Counted from the first letter of the stretch, positions 17,995 through 26,993 are shown. The stretch: 64,000 nucleotides of DNA from Paraburkholderia sp. CNPSo 3274 (GCF_024206475.1 NZ_JAMBPR010000004.1:153492-217491); one strand, 5' to 3'. Made by a program: numbers and translations. Notes: generated by a model not told the origin, from the letters alone.

Positions 17995-18014
17995 GATAGT
18001 GCGCTTGCTATCAT
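17995..18014. promoter_or_regulatory. candidate HpaR operator
   Basis: TGATAG (17995-18000), eight bases, then CTATCA (18009-18014) form an inverted repeat in the hpaG1-hpaR intergenic region. Its position, 21 bases upstream of hpaG1, and its MarR-like size fit repression of the hpa operon by HpaR. Confidence 0.6.
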
Positions 18015-18097
18015 CCGTCGTCAATCGTCGATGAGAATTTTCCGGGTTTCCCCTGGGCCGCCCAGTTCCTCGAATTCCCCGTTTAGCTGAAACCGCC

Positions 18098-18547
18098 ATG
18101 TCCGATACTTCGCGTCCGACCACTCGCGTCGCGCACCGCAACCTGCCCATGCTGCTGCTGCGCGCACGCGAAAAGATGATGGAACGCTTTCGCCCGCTCA
18201 TCACGTCGCACGGCCTCACCGAGCAGCAGTGGCGCGTGATACGTGCGCTCAACGAAAGCGGACCGCTCGAGCCGCGGCAGATTTCCGACCTGTGCACGAT
18301 ATCCAGCCCGAGCATGGCGGGTGTGCTCGCGCGCATGGAGGCGCTCGGGCTCGTGACGAAGGAGCGTTTCGCCGACGACCAGCGGCGCGTGCTCGTCTCG
18401 CTCACGAAGAAGAGCCATCAGCTCGTGAAAGCGATTTCGAAGGAGCTGGAGGCGCGCTACAAGGCGCTGGAAGCGGAGGTGGGGCCGGAGGTCGTCGAGC
18501 GTGTGTATCGCGCGATTGACGATCTGCTCGCCGGGCTGGAGGAGTGA
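18098..18547 (+). CDS. hpaR: homoprotocatechuate degradation operon regulator, MarR family
   Basis: A 149-residue winged-helix repressor. The segment AREKMMERFRPLITSHGLTEQQ and the recognition helix CTISSPSMAGVLARMEALGLV followed by the wing DDQRRVLVSLT are typical of HpaR. In characterised systems it represses the hpa meta-cleavage operon and is released by aromatic acids. It is divergent to hpaG1, and a TGATAG-N8-CTATCA site lies between them. Confidence 0.93.
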   Translation: MSDTSRPTTRVAHRNLPMLLLRAREKMMERFRPLITSHGLTEQQWRVIRALNESGPLEPRQISDLCTISSPSMAGVLARMEALGLVTKERFADDQRRVLVSLTKKSHQLVKAISKELEARYKALEAEVGPEVVERVYRAIDDLLAGLEE

Positions 18548-18578
18548 GCGTGGCGCGACTTCAGGCGCGCTCGCGAGC

Positions 18579-18599
18579 AAAGGTGAGGTTTTTCGGGAG
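18579..18599 (+). repeat. 21-bp intergenic repeat, copy 3
   Basis: AAAGGTGAG followed by GT and TTTTCGGGAG matches the consensus perfectly. It lies in the convergent gap between hpaR and the thioredoxin gene. Confidence 0.7.
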
Positions 18600-18643
18600 G
18601 GTTCGCGCGGATAGTTCGGACCTCGTATGAGGGCCTGGCGCGA

Positions 18644-18955
18644 CTACGCGAGCGAAGCGAACGCCTCGTCGAGTTCGGCGGCGTTTTGCGGACGCACCAC
18701 GCGCGCGACTTCCACGCCGTCGCGCAGGAAAATCAGCGTGGGCCAGAGCTTCACGCGAAACGAGCGGCCTAGCGCGCGGCCCGGTCCATCTTCCACTTTC
18801 AGGCGACGCACCTGTGAATTGCGCTCGAACGCCGCGCCGATCAGCGGTTGCGCGCCCTGGCAATAGCCGCACCAGTCGGTGCCGAATTCGACGACGGCGG
18901 CCCCCCTGAGCGAGTCGATTTCCTTGCGGGCGGGCGCGTTCGTTGCGTAGTTCAT
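18644..18955 (-). CDS. thioredoxin family protein
   Basis: A 103-residue cytoplasmic thioredoxin-fold protein with the redox site WCGYC (Cys29 and Cys32) and the cis-proline segment VKLWPTLIFLRDG. The active-site dipeptide Gly-Tyr differs from the Gly-Pro of classical TrxA, so it may act as a specialised thiol reductant. ATG 18955 has GAGGAA at proper spacing; an in-frame ATG at 18988 would add eleven residues but lacks a good site. It is flanked on both sides by copies of the 21-bp repeat. Confidence 0.88.
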   Translation of the reverse strand: MNYATNAPARKEIDSLRGAAVVEFGTDWCGYCQGAQPLIGAAFERNSQVRRLKVEDGPGRALGRSFRVKLWPTLIFLRDGVEVARVVRPQNAAELDEAFASLA

Positions 18956-19057
18956 CGCGTGATTCCTCGTATTGGCATCTGCAGACATCTACGTACGATA
19001 CCGCATCGCGCGGCATCGTTCAGGGTTCGCTTTGCCGCCCATAGGGGCGTTCGCGCG

Positions 19058-19078
19058 AGAGGTGAGGCTTTTCGGGAG
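19058..19078 (+). repeat. 21-bp intergenic repeat, copy 4
   Basis: AGAGGTGAGGCTTTTCGGGAG has one mismatch to the consensus. It is about 100 bases upstream of the minus-strand thioredoxin start. Confidence 0.7.
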
Positions 19079-19258
19079 TGAGCATGTTTGCACGTGTCGA
19101 CGCACCTTGAACGGAATTGAGCGAGCGCGTGGACTGTGCCGTCACGAGCAAAAATACCTTGAAAACAAGGGCGAAACGCAAAGCCAGCGCGTGATGCGGT
19201 GAGCGAGAACCGATCGGCAGACGCACTCAAAGTGGCGTGGATCCGCGCTTCAAAGCAC

Positions 19259-19279
19259 AAAGGTGAGCGTTTTCGGGAG
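19259..19279 (+). repeat. 21-bp intergenic repeat, copy 5
   Basis: AAAGGTGAG, CG, TTTTCGGGAG: a perfect match. It lies 201 bases after copy 4. Confidence 0.7.
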
Positions 19280-19438
19280 AGGCTGGAGTGCGCCATCGGC
19301 GATCATGTGCAGCGAGGCGAGGCACCTGCCTATCCATCGTGCGGAATCCATATTAGCCCTGATTTCAAGGCGTTTTTTACTCGCCGTGCGTGACGAAGCG
19401 ACAAGCCGTCGCGCTCGCGGCCGCTGCGCGTGTGCGGC

Positions 19439-19459
19439 AAAGGTGAGAAGATTCGGGAG
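19439..19459 (+). repeat. 21-bp intergenic repeat, copy 6
   Basis: AAAGGTGAG, AA, then GATTCGGGAG, with two mismatches in the T-run. It lies 180 bases after copy 5. Confidence 0.65.
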
Positions 19460-19582
19460 TGCGCTTTGGGTTGACCCTCGCGCTGCCGGGCCTCGAATGG
19501 ACGCCCGCACCCGATGGGTATATAACATTGAAAAGTGCGGGGTTCTTTTGACTACTGCTCACCAAGGGAGATCGAGTTCATC

Positions 19583-19858
19583 ATGACGAGCGACGACACG
19601 CAAAAGCAGGACGCTCAAAAGCCTGGCGCCGGTTCATCGCAACCGGATCTGGAGAGTCTGAACGCCGCCTTCAGTCACGTCGACGAGGGCGTGAAATCCG
19701 GCAAGATCGCGGCGGGCGCGGCCAAAGGCCTCGTCTTCAGCCTCGTCGAAACGCTGGGCGCGCTGGTGGGCGACCCCGACCTGCCGCAACACGCGCGTTC
19801 GGGCTACGAAGGGTTGCTCGAAGCCGCGCGCGAACTGCGCGCCAAGCTGGAGCACTAG
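19583..19858 (+). CDS. small conserved-looking hypothetical protein
   Basis: A 91-residue soluble, acidic helical protein with a hydrophilic start rich in Gln/Asp and no membrane segment. ATG 19583 follows GGGAG at 19566-19570. No domain was recognised. An upstream in-frame ATG (19535) would add sixteen residues, but the ribosome binding site favours the shorter form. It faces the AlkZ-like gene in convergent orientation; an imperfect hairpin of complementary GC-rich arms lies at about 19870-19911. Confidence 0.7.
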   Translation: MTSDDTQKQDAQKPGAGSSQPDLESLNAAFSHVDEGVKSGKIAAGAAKGLVFSLVETLGALVGDPDLPQHARSGYEGLLEAARELRAKLEH

Positions 19859-19905
19859 TCGTTCTCAACGCGTGCGGCGGCTTTGCCGGGTAAGCAGCCG
19901 CACGC

Positions 19906-21174
19906 TCACGCAGCCAGCAGGGCGGCCGCGAGGCCGTCCGGCGCTGCGCCGATGCGTAGCGCCGGCGTGCCGTGCCAGTCAGCGCAACGCTGCAGCGCCC
20001 GGCGCAAGTCGGCCACCAGACGGCCGCTCGCGCGTACGCCGGGTTCCAGATGCAACGACTTCACCTCGAACACCTGTTGCGCCCGATGCGCCTTTGCGTC
20101 GATTCGCCCGATAAGCCGCCCGCGATTCAAGATCGGCAGTACGAAGTAACCGTATTTGCGTTTCGCAGCCGGCACATAGCATTCCATGGCGTAATCGAAG
20201 TCGAATAGCGCGAGCGCTCGCTTGCGGTCCCACACCACTGGATCGAAGGGCGAGAGCAGGGTCGTGACCGTGGAGCCGAGCTTGCCGCTCGCCGCTTCGT
20301 CGATGAGCGCCGCGTGCTCGCGATGCACGAATGCGTCGTGTTTCCAGCCTTCCACTCGCACGGGCAGCAACGCGCCCGCGTCGGCGAGTGCGTGCAGGGC
20401 ATCGGCATACGGGCGGCGCGGCAGGCGGAAGTAGTCGGCGGCCCAGTCCGCGCGGATCACGCCGAGCGCGCGGCAGGAGCGCAAGAGCAGCTCGCGTTCC
20501 GCTTCGGCACGTGGCGGCAGGTCGCGCGCGTCGTTCCAGTGCGGCAGCACGCGCTCGGCCACGTCGTACACACGCTGGAAGTTGTGCCGCTCGGCCACCA
20601 TCAGCGCGCCGGTGGCGAACAGCACTTCCAGATGCCGCTTCTCCGGCTTCCAGTCCCACCAGCCGCTGCCTCTCGCGCCCTCGGCGCGCGCGAAGTCGGC
20701 GGAACGCACGGCGCCATCGGCGCGAATGCGCTCGAGCAGCGCGTCGATCTCGTCACGGTATTGGTCATGCCATTCGGCCGCGTATTTCCAGCCCATGCCG
20801 GAAGGATCGAGCATGCGATGGCGCAGCAGCCCGTAGTCCTCGATGGGCAGGAAGCAGGCCTCGTGCGCCCAGTATTCGAACAGGCGCCCTTGCGCGAGGT
20901 GCGCGTCGAGCCAGGCCGGCTCGAACGCGCCAATGCGGCTGAACAGCACGAAATATGGACTGCGCGCGACCACGTGGATCGTGTCGATCTGCAACTGCGC
21001 CATGCGGCGGATCGCGTCGAGCACGTCGTCCTGCGTAGCCTTGCGGCGCGGCGGCGCGAGCAGCCCCTGCGCCGCGAGGTGCAGCGTACGAGCCGCCGCG
21101 AGCGGCAGATTTAGCGAGGAACTGGCTTCGGCAACCGTGGGCGCTTCTGCAACATCCACAGCGCGCTCACGCAT
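19906..21174 (-). CDS. AlkZ/YcaQ-like winged-helix DNA glycosylase family protein
   Basis: A 422-residue protein of the HTH_42 superfamily (Streptomyces AlkZ, E. coli YcaQ). Members remove bulky or crosslinked alkylated bases from DNA. The family's catalytic Q-x-Q motif is visible as QLQ at residues 60-62 in MAQLQIDTIHVVARSPYFVLFSR. Other marks are EYWAHEACFLPIEDYGLLRHRM and the C-terminal LSPFDPVVWDRKRALALFDF. ATG 21174 overlaps the stop of the upstream oxidoreductase gene by eight bases, implying an operon. A repair role is inferred from the family. Confidence 0.85.
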   Translation of the reverse strand: MRERAVDVAEAPTVAEASSSLNLPLAAARTLHLAAQGLLAPPRRKATQDDVLDAIRRMAQLQIDTIHVVARSPYFVLFSRIGAFEPAWLDAHLAQGRLFEYWAHEACFLPIEDYGLLRHRMLDPSGMGWKYAAEWHDQYRDEIDALLERIRADGAVRSADFARAEGARGSGWWDWKPEKRHLEVLFATGALMVAERHNFQRVYDVAERVLPHWNDARDLPPRAEAERELLLRSCRALGVIRADWAADYFRLPRRPYADALHALADAGALLPVRVEGWKHDAFVHREHAALIDEAASGKLGSTVTTLLSPFDPVVWDRKRALALFDFDYAMECYVPAAKRKYGYFVLPILNRGRLIGRIDAKAHRAQQVFEVKSLHLEPGVRASGRLVADLRRALQRCADWHGTPALRIGAAPDGLAAALLAA

Positions 21175-22915
21175 GGACGCCCGCAACCACCGTCACCGGT
21201 CGCAGCGCAGCGAGCCGTTGATGGATCTGCGCGACCACGGCCGCTCCTTCGCCCACCGCCGCGGCCACGCGCTTGGTCGAACCCGCGCGCGCGTCGCCGA
21301 TCGCGTAGACGCCTTCGACTGAAGTCGCGAGGCTGCACGACTCGTTGTCGCCGGTCAGCACGAAGCCGTGCGGGTCGAGCTTCACGCCGCACGCTCGCAG
21401 CCAGCCAGTGTTCGGGTCCGCACCCGTGAAGAGGAACAGGTGGCGCGAATCGAAATGGTCGACGCCCTCCGGGCACGGCATCTTCAGACGCACCGCGGCG
21501 AGGCCGCTGCTGTCTTCGTCCAGGCCGCCGATCTCGCTGTGCCCATGCACTCGCACGTTCGAGAGCGAGGCGACGCGGTCGATCAGATAGCGCGACATCG
21601 TCGATTCAAAACCGGCCTTGCGGATCAGCACGTCGATCTGGCGCGCATGCGTGGAGAGATAGACGATCGCCTGGCCCGCCGAATTGCCGCCGCCCACGAG
21701 CACGATGTTCTCGTGCTTGCAAAGCTTCGCCTCGACCGGGGAGGCCCAGTAGTAAATCCCGCGCCCGGTATAGCGATCGATACCCTCGATTGCGGGCTTG
21801 CGGTACACGGCGCCGCTCGCGATCACGACCGTATGCGCGCGCACGTCGCCGCTGCAGGTTTCGAGCCGGCGCGGTTCTTCATCGCAGATCAGCTTGCGCA
21901 CCGAGACCGGAATGGCCACGTGCGCGCCGAACTTCTGCGCCTGCACGAACGCGCGGCCCGCGAGCGCCTGGCCGGATATGCCCGTGGGAAAGCCCAGATA
22001 GTTTTCGATGCGCGAGCTGGCGCCCGCCTGGCCGCCGGGCGCGCGCGAGTCGAGCACGATCACCGAAAGGCCTTCGGAAGCGGCATAGACCGCCGTGGCG
22101 AGACCGGCCGGGCCCGCGCCCACCACGGCGACGTCGTAGACGCGCTCGCCGTCGAGCTCGGGCAGGATGCCGAGGCACGTGGCCAGTTCGGGGGCACTGG
22201 GATGGCGCAGCACCGACCCGTCGGGGCAGATCACGAGCGGCAGGTCTTCGCAGCGCGCAGCGAAACGCTCGATCACGCCGCAAAGCATGCCTTCGTCGCG
22301 CTCGTCGAGCACGGAATACGGATGGCCGTTGCGCGAGAGGAAGCCTTGCAGCGAAACGAGCGTGGGATCGTCGTGCTTGCCCACGAGAATCGGGCCGCCC
22401 GCGCCCTTTTCGATCAGCGATACACGGCGCAGGATCAGCGCGCGCACGATGCGCTCGCCGAGTTCGGCTTCGGCGACGATGGCTGCGCGCAGCCGCTCGG
22501 GCGGAATCAGGATCGCGTCGACGGGTTCCAGCGCCAGGCCGTCCACGAGCGCCGGGCCGCCCGAAAGCTGGCCCACTTCGGCGAGGAACTGCCCGCGCCC
22601 GTGCTCGACGATGAGTCGCTCGCGGCCCAGTCCGTCGCGCTGGAACACTTTGACCGAACCGGAGAGCAGCACGAACATGCCGGGGCCGGTTTCGCCCGTG
22701 CGAAAGAGCAGTTCGCCCGTCGCCCACTGGCGCTGCTCGCCGAAGCGCGCAAGGCGCGCGATTTCGTCGTCGGTGAGCTGGGGGAACATCTGATGGCGCC
22801 GCGTGGAGAGCGTCGAGAATGGCGCTTCGGCGGGTTGCGGCTGCGTGTCGGAGTGCCGGCTCGCGGAAGGAAGTTCCGCGGATTCGGGAACTTCGGCTTC
22901 GGTGATCGTGCCCAT
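21167..22915 (-). CDS. cyclic nucleotide-binding domain fused to thioredoxin reductase-like FAD oxidoreductase
   Basis: A 582-residue cytoplasmic fusion. Residues ~35-165 form a cNMP-binding domain (ELLFRTGETGPGMFVLLSGS). A linker follows, then a pyridine nucleotide-disulphide oxidoreductase with FAD motif VVGAGPAGLATAVYAASEG near residue 280 and NADPH motif VLVGGGNSAGQA near 420. The ATATGA-like closing motif is seen as GVYAIGDARAG. The redox CxxC of thioredoxin reductase is absent: the matching region reads SPVEAKLCKHENI with a single Cys. ATG 22915 follows GAGGAG. It is followed by the overlapping AlkZ-like gene. The electron acceptor is unknown. Confidence 0.88.
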   Translation of the reverse strand: MGTITEAEVPESAELPSASRHSDTQPQPAEAPFSTLSTRRHQMFPQLTDDEIARLARFGEQRQWATGELLFRTGETGPGMFVLLSGSVKVFQRDGLGRERLIVEHGRGQFLAEVGQLSGGPALVDGLALEPVDAILIPPERLRAAIVAEAELGERIVRALILRRVSLIEKGAGGPILVGKHDDPTLVSLQGFLSRNGHPYSVLDERDEGMLCGVIERFAARCEDLPLVICPDGSVLRHPSAPELATCLGILPELDGERVYDVAVVGAGPAGLATAVYAASEGLSVIVLDSRAPGGQAGASSRIENYLGFPTGISGQALAGRAFVQAQKFGAHVAIPVSVRKLICDEEPRRLETCSGDVRAHTVVIASGAVYRKPAIEGIDRYTGRGIYYWASPVEAKLCKHENIVLVGGGNSAGQAIVYLSTHARQIDVLIRKAGFESTMSRYLIDRVASLSNVRVHGHSEIGGLDEDSSGLAAVRLKMPCPEGVDHFDSRHLFLFTGADPNTGWLRACGVKLDPHGFVLTGDNESCSLATSVEGVYAIGDARAGSTKRVAAAVGEGAAVVAQIHQRLAALRPVTVVAGVHA

Positions 22916-22961
22916 CTGGCGGTTCTCCTCGTGCGGGCGGCTCGGGAGCGGGCCGCCCGGA

Positions 22962-23951
22962 TCAGACAGCTTTAGGCGTGATGTTGACCGGGACGTCGGC
23001 GTGGGCGAGCAGCTGGAGCGACTCGAGCGTGCGGCCGGCATCGCGCCACGCATCGAGACCGCCAAGGAGCGGCACCACATCGGTAAAGCCGGCCTCGGCG
23101 AGTTTCTTCGCCATCCAGGCCGCGGAAATTTCATTGGGGCACGAGCAGTAGATCACGAGCTTCTGGTCGTTCGGAAACTTGCCGACGATCTCGTCGAGCT
23201 TGCGCTCGTCGGCGAACAACGCACCCGGGATGATGTACGGATCGAGCTTGCGCTTTTCTTCTGAACGAATGTCGAACACGACCGGCGGCGGCTTCGCGCC
23301 CATCGCGCGGCAAAGGTCTTCCACCGTAATGCGCGCGCTCGCGAGCTTTTTGATGAGCTGGCGGCGGCGCTGCCAGCGGTAGGTCGCGTAGAGCACCAGC
23401 AGCACGACCACCACGACGAGGGCGAAGCGGCCAAGGCGGCTCGCGCCGCTCATGAGCATGTCGATCTGCGGCGCGAACATCACGCCGATGAGCAGGCCGG
23501 TGCCGGACCACAGCGCCGCGCCAATGCCGTCGAAGCCGACGAACTGGCGGTAGGGCACGCCCATCGCGCCGGCCATCGGCACGGAAACGAGCGACAGCCC
23601 CGGCACGAACTTGGCGACGGCGAGCACGCGCACGCCCCAGCGGCCGAAAAAGCGCTCGGTCTTTTTCACGCAGGTGTCGCGCGAGAGCGAGAGCTTGCAG
23701 AGCGTCTTGAGCGTGTTGCCGCCGTAGAGGCGCCCGGCCATGAACCACACGCTGTCGCCAATCAGCATGGCGAAGATGGCGAGCCCGAGCACCGGCGCGA
23801 CCTGCTGGCCGATCGAACCGGGATGCATGGCCGCCATCGCGCCGAACAACACGAGCGCGGGCATCGCGGGCACGGGCAGCCCAAGCGATCCGGCGAGCAC
23901 ATTGATAAACACCAGCGCAGGCCCGTATTGCGCGATGAGGTCATGTAGCAT
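22962..23951 (-). CDS. DedA-family membrane protein fused to rhodanese domain
   Basis: A 329-residue protein. Residues 1-200 form a DedA (SNARE-associated/VTT) domain with several membrane segments and the FGRWGVRVLAVAKFVPGLSLVSVPMAG signature (seen in pieces). Residues ~225-320 form a rhodanese domain with the potential active cysteine in YCSCPNEIS. DedA proteins act as lipid scramblases or affect proton motive force; rhodaneses carry sulphur. ATG 23951 is preceded by a purine-rich GGAAGT-like site. It lies 46 bases before the cNMP/FAD fusion gene and is probably in one operon with it. Confidence 0.88.
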   Translation of the reverse strand: MLHDLIAQYGPALVFINVLAGSLGLPVPAMPALVLFGAMAAMHPGSIGQQVAPVLGLAIFAMLIGDSVWFMAGRLYGGNTLKTLCKLSLSRDTCVKKTERFFGRWGVRVLAVAKFVPGLSLVSVPMAGAMGVPYRQFVGFDGIGAALWSGTGLLIGVMFAPQIDMLMSGASRLGRFALVVVVVLLVLYATYRWQRRRQLIKKLASARITVEDLCRAMGAKPPPVVFDIRSEEKRKLDPYIIPGALFADERKLDEIVGKFPNDQKLVIYCSCPNEISAAWMAKKLAEAGFTDVVPLLGGLDAWRDAGRTLESLQLLAHADVPVNITPKAV

Positions 23952-24216
23952 CGGCTTACTTCCGTTGCGCCTTGAGGCGAGGAACGGGAAAGATAGGAGG
24001 GTAACGTAAAGATTATGGACGCATTTCGAAGGCGTGCAAGCGACCCCCTGTACGCGCGTGAGAATGCCTGCCGAGTGGGGCACGCATGTGAAAAAGCGCC
24101 GGATTGAAAAGTGGGAAACGCGAGATGTGCGCGAGACGAGCGCGAGATGAGCGGAAAGCGACAGAACGCGGCACGAGACTACGCGTGCCGCGTTCGTGCC
24201 GCCAGTTTCCGTGCGC

Positions 24217-24462
24217 TTAACGCGTGTGTGATTCCCCGGGCAACTCGGCGCCTTGTGCCCGAATAGCCGCGATCAGCTCGGCCGGCGTGATTTCGTAACG
24301 CACTTCGCGATGGATGCCCGGCTTACGCTCGTCGACTTCGACCAGCAAGAGGCTTTTGCCGTCGGCCGCCGATTCGAGGCGCAGTGAACGCAGTTCGCGT
24401 CCGGTCGCGTCGTCATGCTCGGTGAGCAGGGTCATGTTTCCGGAAGACCCGGTCGTGCGCAT
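24217..24462 (-). CDS. small hypothetical protein, 81 residues
   Basis: A soluble 81-residue protein with a central block SLLLVEVDERKPGIHREVRYEIT (cited in part) and a helical end PAELIAAIRAQG. ATG 24462 has GAGGA upstream. It carries no membrane segment or known motif. It looks like a conserved small protein of Burkholderiaceae, but the family was not recognised. It is probably monocistronic. Confidence 0.7.
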   Translation of the reverse strand: MRTTGSSGNMTLLTEHDDATGRELRSLRLESAADGKSLLLVEVDERKPGIHREVRYEITPAELIAAIRAQGAELPGESHTR

Positions 24463-24916
24463 TGATGTTGTCCTCGTGCGTTGGGTGGTCGAGCCATTGT
24501 ACGGGGTCGGCTGCGCGGCGTGTTTATGCAAGTGAGCGCAGACACACACAGCGAGATCGCTGTGCCGCGACCCTGGCCAGCCAGTTTAACGCGACTTGCC
24601 GCAGCACCGTCCGTTTTTGCGCGCCCTGCAACGGGCCATGCGAAATGCGTTGCGCGTTGCACCGCTGTCATGGTTGCGAAGCAAAGCAATGCCAGGCGCC
24701 AAGCGTACGCACCAGAAAAAACGGCCCGCCCGGGCAGGCCGGGTGAGCCGTTAAAACGCCGTTGTTACTCGGATCAGCAAACCGTGGTACGGCTTGCTGA
24801 CGGTTTTCATGGTGCCGGCCGCGCGCCGCACTGTCGAGATGGGACTAACGCCGATCTCTCAGACCAATGGACGAAGCGGCTCGACTGCGCTTGCGGCGAG
24901 GCGTGGGTGCCGGTCG
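24463..24916. other. 454-base intergenic region with one terminator
   Basis: It holds the promoter side of the 81-residue gene and, at 24714-24752, the terminator of the Aer-like gene. Nothing else is recognised. Confidence 0.5.
24714..24752 (-). terminator. Rho-independent terminator of the Aer-like receptor gene
   Basis: AACGGC (24720-24725) pairs with GCCGTT (24747-24752) around GC-rich inner arms. On the minus strand the hairpin is followed by a run of T (A-run at 24715-24721 on the plus strand). Confidence 0.7.
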
Positions 24917-26566
24917 TTATGCCGCGAGGTCCTCGGTCGTTTCGGCAAGATTGACGCTCTGGCGGCGCGCCGGCGTGCGACCGGGCTTCGAGCGCTTGAG
25001 CGTCTCGGCGCCCGCCACGGTGAAGAGGCGCACGGCCTCGTCGAGCACGTCGGCCTGCTCGGCCAGTCGCTGCGCCGTGGCGGCGGCCTGCTCGACCAGC
25101 GCGGCGTTCTGCTGCGTGGCGCTGTCCAGATGCGCGACGGCCTGATTGACCTGGCGGATGCCTTCGGCCTGCTCGCCGCTTGCGTTCGCGACCTCGGTGA
25201 TGATCGACGAGACGCGGCTCACGGCTTCGTCGATCGAGCGCATCTGCGCGGTCGTGTTGCCAACGAGGCGCGTGCCCTCGGCGATCTCGTGCACGCTGGC
25301 GTCCACGACCTGCTTGATCTCCCTGGCCGACGCCGCGCAGCGCTGCGCGAGCGTGCGCACCTCGCCCGCCACGACGGCGAACGAGCGGCCGGCCTCGCCC
25401 GCGCGCGCAGCTTCGACAGCGGCGTTGAGCGCGAGGATGTTGGTCTGGAACGCGATGCCGTCGATTACGCCGGTGATGTCGCTGATACGGCGCGACGCGT
25501 CGGTGATGCCCGTCATCGTGCGCTCCATCTGCGCGGCGATCGAGCCGCCCTCGGCGGCGGCGGACTGCGCGTCGCGCGCGAGATCGAGCGCGCGGGCGCT
25601 GGCTTCGGCGTTGGCCTGCACGGTGGTCGTGAGTTGATCCATCGTGGCGGCGGTTTCTTCGAGCGATGCGGCCTGCATTTCGGTGCGGCGCGAGAGATCG
25701 AGATTGCCGCTCGAGATTTCGTGCGCGGCGTCGAGCATGCCGTCGATCTGCGAGCGCACGTCGAACACGATCGCCGTGAGATTGGCCTGCAACTGGTTGA
25801 GCGCCTGGAGCACGTCGCCGAGATCGTCGTTCGTGGCGACCGCGAGCGTGGCAGTGAGGTCGCCCGCGGCCATGCGCGTGGAGGCCGTGGTCATCTGCGC
25901 GAGTGGCGCGCCGAGGTGGCGCGTGGTGAGACGCCAGGCGCCGAGCGCACAAACGCAGGCCGCGCCGAAGGCGCCCCAGAACGGCAGCGGCGGCAGGCCC
26001 TGCCAGGCGGCGAAGCCGGCCGCGGCGAACACGGCGGGCACGGCGCCATAGCCGAACGCGATACGCGTGGCGATAGGCACGCGCAGGAGCGACTGCAGCG
26101 CGCCCACCAGGCCCGTGCGCACCACCGAGCCGTGGCGCAGCCGCACGCCTTGCAGACGGCCCTCGCGCATTTGCGCGTAGAAGGCTTCGGCCGTGCGGAC
26201 TTCCTCGCGCGTGGGCTTCACGCGCACGCTCAGATAGCCGACCACCGTGCCTTGCTCGGAGACCGGCGTTACGTTCGCGCGCACCCAGTAGTGGTCGCCG
26301 GACTTGCGGCGGTTCTTGACGATCGCGGTCCAGGGACGGCCTTCGCGAACGGTCTCCCACAAGTCGGCGAACGCTTCGGCCGGCATGTCGGGATGACGAA
26401 TGATGTTATGTGCCTTGCCGATCAGCTCTTCTTTCGTAAAGCCCGACACCGCGACGAACGCAGGATTGCAGTACTGAATGCGGCCCTTGAGGTCGGTGGC
26501 CGAGACGAGCATCTGCGAAGCGGGATAGTCGAATTCCTGTTGCGTGACGGGTTGATTGTTGCGCAT
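24917..26566 (-). CDS. Aer-type PAS-containing methyl-accepting chemotaxis protein
   Basis: A 549-residue receptor. An N-terminal PAS domain (residues ~10-110, core YCNPAFVAVSGFTKEELIG and HPDMPAEAFADLW) is typical of the redox/energy sensor Aer. There are two close membrane segments (~160-205), then a HAMP region and a long coiled-coil signalling domain. The tip reads FQTNILALNAAVEAARAGEA. It should signal to a CheA-CheW complex encoded elsewhere; the nearby CheA-like protein at 35944 lacks the usual coupling domain. ATG 26566 is chosen because it precedes the PAS domain directly. A terminator follows. Confidence 0.92.
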   Translation of the reverse strand: MRNNQPVTQQEFDYPASQMLVSATDLKGRIQYCNPAFVAVSGFTKEELIGKAHNIIRHPDMPAEAFADLWETVREGRPWTAIVKNRRKSGDHYWVRANVTPVSEQGTVVGYLSVRVKPTREEVRTAEAFYAQMREGRLQGVRLRHGSVVRTGLVGALQSLLRVPIATRIAFGYGAVPAVFAAAGFAAWQGLPPLPFWGAFGAACVCALGAWRLTTRHLGAPLAQMTTASTRMAAGDLTATLAVATNDDLGDVLQALNQLQANLTAIVFDVRSQIDGMLDAAHEISSGNLDLSRRTEMQAASLEETAATMDQLTTTVQANAEASARALDLARDAQSAAAEGGSIAAQMERTMTGITDASRRISDITGVIDGIAFQTNILALNAAVEAARAGEAGRSFAVVAGEVRTLAQRCAASAREIKQVVDASVHEIAEGTRLVGNTTAQMRSIDEAVSRVSSIITEVANASGEQAEGIRQVNQAVAHLDSATQQNAALVEQAAATAQRLAEQADVLDEAVRLFTVAGAETLKRSKPGRTPARRQSVNLAETTEDLAA

Positions 26567-26738
26567 GAGATTCCTTCGATGGGGCCGCTTGAGACCCAAC
26601 AACACAGCGAGGCATAACGGCATTTCCCTTACAAACTTTAGGGATGTGCGCGCGTGAGGCGCGTATGAGCCGATCTGCGTGCAGAGAGAAAATCCGTTGT
26701 GCTATCAATGGATTGGCGCGGATGTTGGGGGGTATATG

Positions 26739-26770
26739 CACAGACTTTTCCCCGTTAACTGTGGACAAGT
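26739..26770 (+). repeat. CACAG-N16-TGTGG repeat, unit 1
   Basis: CACAG at 26739 and TGTGGACAAGT at 26760. The minus strand of the right part reads TTGTCCACA, a DnaA-box-type sequence. Confidence 0.6.
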
Positions 26771-26858
26771 CCAGTGCCTCCAAAACGTGCAACTTCTCTG
26801 TCGCGTGGCGTATTGGTGTTTGCGATCAGGGACTTAGCTTCGCTGTCCAGACGTTGTG

Positions 26859-26890
26859 CACAGGGCTGCCAACAAAATCTGTGGAAAAGT
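26859..26890 (+). repeat. CACAG-N16-TGTGG repeat, unit 2
   Basis: CACAGGGCTGCCAACAAAAT, then TGTGGAAAAGT at 26880. The distance between the two motifs is identical to that in unit 1 (21 bases start to start). Confidence 0.65.
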
Positions 26891-26993
26891 TGGGTGGGTT
26901 TCGAGGCGATGCGGGACTGTGATGCCGCGATTGGGAACGCCGTGGGTTAACCGAAACGCATCAAGGACTTGATGCGGTCTTCCAAGGGTTACA

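Larger units (their letters stand above)
18956..19582. other. 627-base intergenic region carrying three 21-bp repeats
   Basis: Apart from repeat copies 4-6 no gene is recognised. Short minus-strand frames that end in sequences such as LPKTLTFVL only translate the repeat. TATAAC near 19520 could be a -10 element for the small gene at 19583. The regular 180-200-base spacing of the repeats could mark tandem small RNAs, but no terminator hairpins were seen. Confidence 0.5.
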
